DNA of 64,000 nt from positions 1-64,000 of the forward strand of contig JAZREJ010000005.1 of the NCBI GenBank assembly GCA_045660745.1, read 5' to 3'. This document shows, piece by piece, positions 59,505-64,000 of this stretch; position 1 is the stretch's first letter; the number at the start of each line of letters is the position of its first letter. The position numbers and the translations under genes were made by a program. The notes beneath the pieces were generated by a model. That model was given only the letters and a program-made list of their open reading frames with translations. It searched no databases and had not been told where the DNA came from. This DNA is from RGIG6353 sp045660745 (GTDB lineage Bacteria; Bacillota; Clostridia; Oscillospirales; SIG627).

Positions 59505-60713
59505 TTATACGCTGCGTCCGTTAAAATCTACCCATTTTTTTGTTGAGGGGTCAATACATATAACCATACAGTTAAGATCTGTATCAAAAATCTGCTGACC
59601 GAGGGTGGGATAGTAACTCATACGCTCCCGTGTTGTGCACACCTCTTTATGACAAGCATTTTTAGTTTTGATTCCTTTTCCTGAGCCGTCATTTTCCCAA
59701 AGCTGAAAATTCTTCTCATTAAGATGACACCATGCAGGCTGAGCGGTAAAGGTTATATTTCCGCGCCACATTCCGGGAGTTGTCTCTCGCATAAGGTCAC
59801 CGAGAGCCTTTCCGGGAGTCTGCTCAGCAAGGCGCTCAATATTAAAGTTTATCATTGTAACCTCTTGCTCGCCATATAGCCTTACTCCCTTTCCATCTCC
59901 GTCACCGCATTCGTGAAATAAAGGAAGATGCACGTTTCTCTCATCAAGGCAGTTGATCAGGGTTATGGGATGGTTTGCTCCGCAATTAAGAGGGTAATTA
60001 CCGAAGGTAAGTCCGTAATAATTCATTATGGCGCCGCAGTTTATCATAACAACGTGCTCACCGCCTATCTGTATTCCCTCGTAAAAGCCTGTTGCCATGA
60101 CGTTTGTATAATTACTGTAGGAATTGTTGCTTCCGTCGGTCATTGTAAGTCCGATACAGCCCTGCGCCGCTATCGGAGGAGGATTTCCGAAGCCTGCGTC
60201 CATATCAAAGAATGCGCAGAATCGCACGTTTTTAAGCTCAGGGCGATCACAGCGACGAAGGTCTATACATCTTATTGGCTTACGGTTATGCGACAGCGTA
60301 ATATACAAGTTTTCAATTCTCAAAGCCGAGCCGTTTGAAAGTCCAACATCAGTCCACGTCGTTCTTATAACGTCAACGCTCTGATCGCCGATTTCTTCCA
60401 GTGCGGCGGCGCTTACGTAAAAGCGGACTCCGTCGCCTGCTCTGCCGTAAGAATAATTCTGACCCATAATCGTTATTTCGCGTCTGCAATTCGGGAAGCA
60501 TAAAGCGGCTTTGGGACCTCCGTCCGAAAAGTCATAAAAGCCGTCTATTACATAGGTACCATTAAAAAAATAAAGATTCTTAGCCTCGGCAACACATCTG
60601 TCTATTGCCTCTTGTATCAGCTTTTCATCATTTTTTCCGTTACACACAATATCAGCTGATTTTTTTATTTCTTCATTGGAATCAAATGGCGCAAACGTTA
60701 TAAATCCTTCCAT
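59505..60713 (-). CDS. Right-handed beta-helix protein
   Basis: A 402-residue protein without signal peptide. DEKLIQEAIDRCVAEAKNLY and FFNGTYVIDGFYDFS match the start of pectate-lyase-superfamily repeats (GH28-like N-terminus), and stacked short strands follow (ALRIENLYITLSHN, PELKNVRFCAFFD, HVVMINCGAIMNYYGLTFGN, PITLINCLDERN, EVTMINFNIE), the parallel beta-helix pattern. The C-terminal block YYPTLGQQIFDTDLNCMVIC is typical of phage-tail or capsule-depolymerase-like ends. Enzymatic residues were not placed, so lyase, hydrolase or structural roles all remain. Absence of a signal suggests it acts inside the cell or leaves by another route. Confidence 0.68.
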   Translation of the reverse strand: MEGFITFAPFDSNEEIKKSADIVCNGKNDEKLIQEAIDRCVAEAKNLYFFNGTYVIDGFYDFSDGGPKAALCFPNCRREITIMGQNYSYGRAGDGVRFYVSAAALEEIGDQSVDVIRTTWTDVGLSNGSALRIENLYITLSHNRKPIRCIDLRRCDRPELKNVRFCAFFDMDAGFGNPPPIAAQGCIGLTMTDGSNNSYSNYTNVMATGFYEGIQIGGEHVVMINCGAIMNYYGLTFGNYPLNCGANHPITLINCLDERNVHLPLFHECGDGDGKGVRLYGEQEVTMINFNIERLAEQTPGKALGDLMRETTPGMWRGNITFTAQPAWCHLNEKNFQLWENDGSGKGIKTKNACHKEVCTTRERMSYYPTLGQQIFDTDLNCMVICIDPSTKKWVDFNGRSV

Positions 60714-60817
60714 GATATCCCCTTTCGATTATTCAAGATTCGTTTTATTATATCACAAGGAATTTGCTTTTTTGTGCGCAATACAATTTGATTTGTGCGT
60801 ATTTTAAGCGCAAAAAA

Positions 60818-60845
60818 TCATAACCACCCGAACGGGTGGTTATGA
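60818..60845 (-). terminator. Terminator of the ylxM-ffh-rpsP-khpA operon
   Basis: A perfect 13-bp stem (TCATAACCACCCG/CGGGTGGTTATGA) with a two-base loop, ending directly at the khpA stop; on the minus strand a T-run follows. Confidence 0.9.
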
Positions 60846-61073
60846 TTATATAATATCAACTACTATATGCTCATCGAACTTGGTGGAAGCCGCTTTCATC
60901 ACTGTGCGGATAGCCTTCGCTATTCTTCCGCCCTTTCCGATAACTCTGCCCATATCGTCGGGATGTACAGACAGCTCAAGATGTACCACAGAGCCGTCAC
61001 GTCTCTCAACAACACGGACGTCGTCAGGATTTTCTACTATCGCGCGTGCGATATCAATAAGTGTCTGTGTCAT
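60846..61073 (-). CDS. khpA: KH-domain RNA-binding protein KhpA
   Basis: A 75-residue single KH domain protein (formerly YlqC). The GxxG RNA-binding loop is GKGG in MGRVIGKGGRIAKAI (near 44-48), and VVHLELSVHPDDMG precedes it. KhpA pairs with KhpB in Firmicutes to bind RNAs and affect cell division and elongation; KhpB is not in the window. It is the last gene in the ylxM-ffh-rpsP-khpA block, a conserved order. A 30-base gap separates it from rpsP. Confidence 0.93.
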   Translation of the reverse strand: MTQTLIDIARAIVENPDDVRVVERRDGSVVHLELSVHPDDMGRVIGKGGRIAKAIRTVMKAASTKFDEHIVVDII

Positions 61074-61103
61074 AGTTTCTCCTTCCTTTAGGAGAACGGA
61101 GTA

Positions 61104-61349
61104 TTAGTCAATAACTCCGCTCTTCTTCAGGATGCTCTTTGCGGTATCGGTGGGCTGTGCACCCTTAGCGATCCACTCTTTTGCCTTATCTGCATCGATC
61201 TTGATGTCAGCGGGCTCGGTCATGGGGTTGTAGTAACCGATTTCCTCGATAAATCTTCCGTCTCTGGGATATCTGGAATCTGCAACAACAACACGGTAGA
61301 AGGGAGCCTTCTTTGCACCCATTCTTCTGAGTCTGATTTTTACTGCCAT
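61104..61349 (-). CDS. rpsP: 30S ribosomal protein S16
   Basis: An 81-residue ribosomal protein with the usual start MAVKIRLRRMGAKKAPFYR and the VVADSRYPRDGRFIEEIGYY block. It helps assemble the central and 5' domains of 16S rRNA. Start at 61349 because GGAGGTGAATATA lies just before it; the longer frame (MEVNI) starts within the upstream site. Placed between ffh and khpA, as in many Firmicutes. Confidence 0.97.
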   Translation of the reverse strand: MAVKIRLRRMGAKKAPFYRVVVADSRYPRDGRFIEEIGYYNPMTEPADIKIDADKAKEWIAKGAQPTDTAKSILKKSGVID

Positions 61350-61407
61350 TATATTCACCTCCATAATTTATTTATATTGCGTGCGTTTCCGCTATCAATA
61401 TACTTGT

Positions 61408-62745
61408 TTAAAATCCGAAGAAGCCTTTTCCGAATTTACCAAACTTCTTCTTTCCGCCGCCTGTGAATTGCTTCATCATCGACTTGACCTGCTCATACTG
61501 CTTGAGAAGTCGGTTTATCTCCTCAACGCTGCAGCCCGATCCCTGTGATATTCTTCTCTTTCTTGAAAAGTTCAAAACGTCAGGGTTCTCACGCTCATAT
61601 GGGGTCATCGACAAAATTATTGCCTCCTGACGTGCAAGAAGCTTTTCATCAACCTTTGCATCCTTGAGCTGTCCTTTATTCATTCCCGGTATCATTCCGA
61701 GAAGTGAATCAAGACTTCCCATATTTTTAAGCTGTGCAAACTGTGCAAGATAATCGGTCAGTGTAAATTTTTGCTCGCGAAGTCTTTTTTCAAGCTCAGC
61801 CGCCTTCTTTTCGTCAAAGCTCTCCTGAGCCTTTTCAATAAGAGATAGCACGTCACCCATTCCGAGGATTCTGGATGCCATTCGCTCGGGGTGGAATGGC
61901 TCAAGATTCTCAAGCTTTTCACCTGTACCTATATATTTTATCGGCTTGCCCGTTACGTACTTTACTGAAAGCGCCGCACCGCCTCGGGTGTCACCGTCAA
62001 GCTTTGTTAAAATAACACCTGTGATATCAAGAAGATTGTTAAAGCTCTCAGAAACGTTTACCGCATCCTGACCGAGCATGGCATCCACAACGAGAAGTAT
62101 CTCGGTGGGATTTGTCTCCTTCTTGATGTTTGAAAGCTCAGCCATGAGCTCCTCGTCAACGTGAAGTCGTCCCGCAGTATCAAGGAATACGATATCGTGA
62201 CCGTGCTTTTCAGCATACTTTACAGCCTCGCGGGCAATCTTTACGGCATCATTGCAACCGTCAATGGTAAATACCTCTGTATCCACCGCCTCACCTACCA
62301 CCTGCAACTGCTTTATAGCAGCGGGACGGTAAATATCACAAGCGGCAAGAAGCGAGCGTTTTCCTTGCTTCTTCATATAAAGAGCAAGCTTACCCGTATG
62401 GGTAGTCTTACCTGCACCCTGCAGACCGCACATCATAACAACTGTGGGAGCCTTGGGGGCAAGCTCGAGTTTTTCGTGCTTGTTACCCATGATGGTGCAA
62501 AGCTCTTCATTTACTATCTTTACAACGTGCTGTTCGGGCATAAGGCTTTCAAGCACCTCGGCACCAACAGCTCGCTCAGAGACCTTCTTAACAAACTCCT
62601 TAACAACCTTGAAGTTAACGTCTGCTTCAAGAAGCGCAAGCTTTATCTCACGCATTCCCTCTTTTACATCAGACTCGGTGAGCTTACCCTTGTTTCGGAA
62701 ATTTTTAAAAACGCTTGATAATTTTTCGCTGAGATTTGAAAACAC
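61408..62745 (-). CDS. ffh: Signal recognition particle protein Ffh (SRP54)
   Basis: A 445-residue GTPase that targets membrane and secreted proteins. The N domain opens with FSNLSEKLSSVFKNFR. The G domain has GLQGAGKTTHTGKLA (P-loop), DTAGRLHVDEEL (G3) and TKLDGDTRGGAAL (G4). The C-terminal M domain has the RNA-binding RRISQGSGCSVEEINRLLKQ and a methionine-rich helical end. The length fits. The gene lies two bases after ylxM. Confidence 0.97.
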   Translation of the reverse strand: MFSNLSEKLSSVFKNFRNKGKLTESDVKEGMREIKLALLEADVNFKVVKEFVKKVSERAVGAEVLESLMPEQHVVKIVNEELCTIMGNKHEKLELAPKAPTVVMMCGLQGAGKTTHTGKLALYMKKQGKRSLLAACDIYRPAAIKQLQVVGEAVDTEVFTIDGCNDAVKIAREAVKYAEKHGHDIVFLDTAGRLHVDEELMAELSNIKKETNPTEILLVVDAMLGQDAVNVSESFNNLLDITGVILTKLDGDTRGGAALSVKYVTGKPIKYIGTGEKLENLEPFHPERMASRILGMGDVLSLIEKAQESFDEKKAAELEKRLREQKFTLTDYLAQFAQLKNMGSLDSLLGMIPGMNKGQLKDAKVDEKLLARQEAIILSMTPYERENPDVLNFSRKRRISQGSGCSVEEINRLLKQYEQVKSMMKQFTGGGKKKFGKFGKGFFGF

Positions 62746-62747
62746 GG

Positions 62748-63086
62748 TTACTCTCCTTTCAGTCCTGATATATCACGCAAAGCCGATGCCTCTTCCGGGA
62801 AAAGCTTTTCTATCTTTTCGGCAATCTTAAGAATACGGTGGGCATTCTCTTCACGTTCCCTTTCCTTTTCAAAGAGACCGAGAACACTCTCGTACTCGCG
62901 AAGCTCATCCCCTGTGCGGGCAATCAGCTCCCTTGCACCCTGCCTTGTCTTTCCCGTATGCTCGGATATTTCCGCAAGCGATAGGTCTTCAAAATAATAC
63001 ATTTCAAACGCTTCACGCTTCTTCTCGGAGAAAAGAGGTGCATACAAATCATACAGCAGTGTAACCTTCAGATCCTTTTCCTTCAT
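62748..63086 (-). CDS. ylxM: UPF0122 protein YlxM (Ffh partner)
   Basis: A 112-residue helix-turn-helix protein of the YlxM/p13 family, which binds Ffh and modulates SRP function in Firmicutes. It begins MKEKDLKVTLLYDLYAPLFS, followed by the sigma-70-like region-4-type helix-turn-helix YYFEDLSLAEISEHTGKTRQ. Start at 63086 is set by GGAGGAAAG; the longer frame reading from 63131 has no site. It is the first gene of the ffh operon, with a promoter upstream. Confidence 0.93.
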   Translation of the reverse strand: MKEKDLKVTLLYDLYAPLFSEKKREAFEMYYFEDLSLAEISEHTGKTRQGARELIARTGDELREYESVLGLFEKEREREENAHRILKIAEKIEKLFPEEASALRDISGLKGE

Positions 63087-63101
63087 TCTTTCCTCCGATA
63101 A

Positions 63102-63124
63102 GTGTAAACATTTTTTCTTTACAC
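63102..63124 (-). promoter_or_regulatory. 5'-UTR inverted repeat before ylxM
   Basis: GTGTAAA (63102-63108) and TTTACAC (63118-63124) flank a nine-base A/T-rich loop in the ylxM leader, just upstream of its ribosome binding site. It may be a weak mRNA hairpin affecting translation. It is not a terminator, since no T-run follows. Confidence 0.35.
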
Positions 63125-63131
63125 CTTGCAT

Positions 63132-63160
63132 ATTTTACACGAAAGTTCCTCGTTTGTCAA
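63132..63160 (-). promoter_or_regulatory. Promoter of the ylxM-ffh-rpsP-khpA operon
   Basis: Minus-strand TTGACA (63155-63160) and TAAAAT (63132-63137) with 17-bp spacing, about 45 bp before the ylxM start. Confidence 0.75.
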
Positions 63161-63168
63161 GTCTTTTT

Positions 63169-64000
63169 TTACTTTTTTGTGTCCCAATCGTGATGTTTTT
63201 TCAAATCTTCCCATATTGCTATGTAGCTTTCATGACGTGATGCGGGAATTTCTCCCGAGCTTACACGTTCAAGTATGGCGCACCCCTCCTCCTTGGTGTG
63301 GGTGCACTTGGTATATCGGCACTGTCCGACAAGAGGTGCAAACTCAGGGAAGGCATAAACAAGCTCCTCTTTTTTCATAAATCTGAAGCGCTCAAAGTCA
63401 AGAAGCGAAAATCCCGGTGTGTCAACGAGATACCCTTTCTTGCCGTCTCCTACAGGATAGAGCACGGTCGAGCGCGTTGTGTGACGTCCTCTCCTTGTTT
63501 TCTCACTCACACGTCCTGTTTCAAGGCGTGGCATGGAAGGATATATCGCGTTTATTATGGTGCTTTTTCCTACTCCCGAGGGGCCTGTAAATACACAGGT
63601 ATTATTCTCTGCGTATTCTGACAGCTCCTCTCTTATCTCATCGGGAGAGCATCCCGCACTGAGTACGTGTACTCGATATCCGCAGCTTCGGTACACCGAA
63701 ACGAGCTTTTGAGCTTCCTCATCGCTTACAAGGTCGCGTTTATTAAACACGATATGTGCACGAATAGAATTATGCTCGGCAATGGCACAAAGCTTATCTA
63801 TAGAGTAAAGATTCGGGAGCGGATCACGGAATGCGAAAACGATAAACAGTATATCAACGTTAGAAACTCCGGGGCGTATCAGGTGATTGCGTCTTTCAAG
63901 CACCCTATCAACCACTCCCGAAAATTCTTCCTTTAAATCCGGGATTATTTCCGCAAAATCTCCCGCAACGGGTACTATTCCCTCCTGCCTGAACGAGCCT
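63169..64000 (-). CDS. rsgA: Ribosome small subunit-dependent GTPase A, 5' end outside the window
   Basis: The circularly permuted GTPase that checks late 30S assembly. The reading frame enters the window end in the OB domain: FRQEGIVPVAGDFAEI fits the FRKEGxxPLVGD block. The GTPase parts are FNKRDLV (G4), TGPSGVGKSTIIN (P-loop) and DTPGFSLLDF (G3), in the permuted order typical of RsgA. The C-terminal zinc knuckle is CRYTKCTHTKEEGCAI. About 276 codons are in view; perhaps 20 N-terminal residues are missing. The ORF's first in-window start codon (63915) is not the true start. It precedes ylxM on the same strand but has its own leader gap. Confidence 0.94.
   Translation of the reverse strand, partial: GSFRQEGIVPVAGDFAEIIPDLKEEFSGVVDRVLERRNHLIRPGVSNVDILFIVFAFRDPLPNLYSIDKLCAIAEHNSIRAHIVFNKRDLVSDEEAQKLVSVYRSCGYRVHVLSAGCSPDEIREELSEYAENNTCVFTGPSGVGKSTIINAIYPSMPRLETGRVSEKTRRGRHTTRSTVLYPVGDGKKGYLVDTPGFSLLDFERFRFMKKEELVYAFPEFAPLVGQCRYTKCTHTKEEGCAILERVSSGEIPASRHESYIAIWEDLKKHHDWDTKK

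Noticed and set aside
1..64000. CRISPR array or cas genes
   Set aside because: No regularly spaced direct repeats with unique spacers and no Cas-like protein were seen.
1..64000. Prophage region
   Set aside because: No integrase, capsid, terminase or lysis gene is present; the phage-tail-like end of the beta-helix protein alone is not enough.

Overview
The window looks like chromosome of an anaerobic, endospore-forming Firmicute of the class Clostridia, probably a gut or fermentative lineage of the Oscillospiraceae/Christensenella type. Evidence: pyruvate formate-lyase with its activase behind a ZTP (pfl-type) riboswitch, a mother-cell sporulation protein (YunB), an S-layer-homology protein, the Gram-positive ylxM-ffh-rpsP-khpA order, AGGAGG-type ribosome binding sites and clean TTGACA/TATAAT promoters. 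No 16S gene is present, so the genus cannot be named.

Layout. 1-180: tRNA-Lys with its terminator and a tRNA-like scrap at the edge. 0.4-4.5 kb: galK-galT operon, an MBL-fold phosphodiesterase, and the remnant of a D-aminoacylase. 4.6-9.4 kb: a DUF4886 + ceramidase-like pair divergent from a ROK regulator and a DegT aminotransferase. 9.5-14 kb: an EamA permease divergent from a PocR/AraC regulator, then a tandem duplicate of GH39-like glycosidases. 14-21.2 kb: LtaS-like sulfatase-fold protein, GT2 glycosyltransferase, and a 1222-residue SLH protein in one transcription unit with a WYL regulator and a Cys-rich unknown. 23-31.5 kb: CapA protein, YunB, AraC regulator divergent from a creatinase-like/ASRT pair, DUF4190 protein, tRNA-Ser, a degenerate CDF protein, and pncB. 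31.6-36.2 kb: three genes carrying Gfo/Idh/MocA domains (one fused to a NagB-type deaminase) divergent from an AraC regulator. 36.3-39.4 kb: ZTP riboswitch, pflB, pflA. 39.5-53.9 kb: PHP protein, alpha/beta hydrolase + ung, an XRE-L-serine dehydratase fusion, an uncharacterised protein, leucine dehydrogenase, a second CapA, a two-component system, mtaB, a TIM-barrel glycosidase-like protein and a multi-S1 RNA-binding protein.

54.0-56.9 kb is the only clearly accessory stretch: 14-bp direct repeats flank a frame-shifted gene and a polysaccharide-deacetylase-like gene, followed by a compact hairpin array and a dead IS3-family element. 57-60.7 kb holds an M20 peptidase-CapA pair and a beta-helix protein. 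60.8-64 kb is the housekeeping block khpA, rpsP, ffh, ylxM and rsgA, the last running off the window.

Recurring theme: small catabolic units for sugars, amino sugars and amino-acid derivatives, each with a divergent regulator (ROK, PocR/AraC, AraC, AraC), and several hydrolases without signal peptides, which suggests intracellular processing of imported glycans or conjugates. No complete ABC or PTS transporter is in the window. The best candidates for new biology are the NagB-Gfo/Idh fusion, the HTH-serine dehydratase fusion, the metal-ligand-less M24 protein paired with an ASRT-family protein, the WYL/Cys-rich/SLH operon and the hairpin array.
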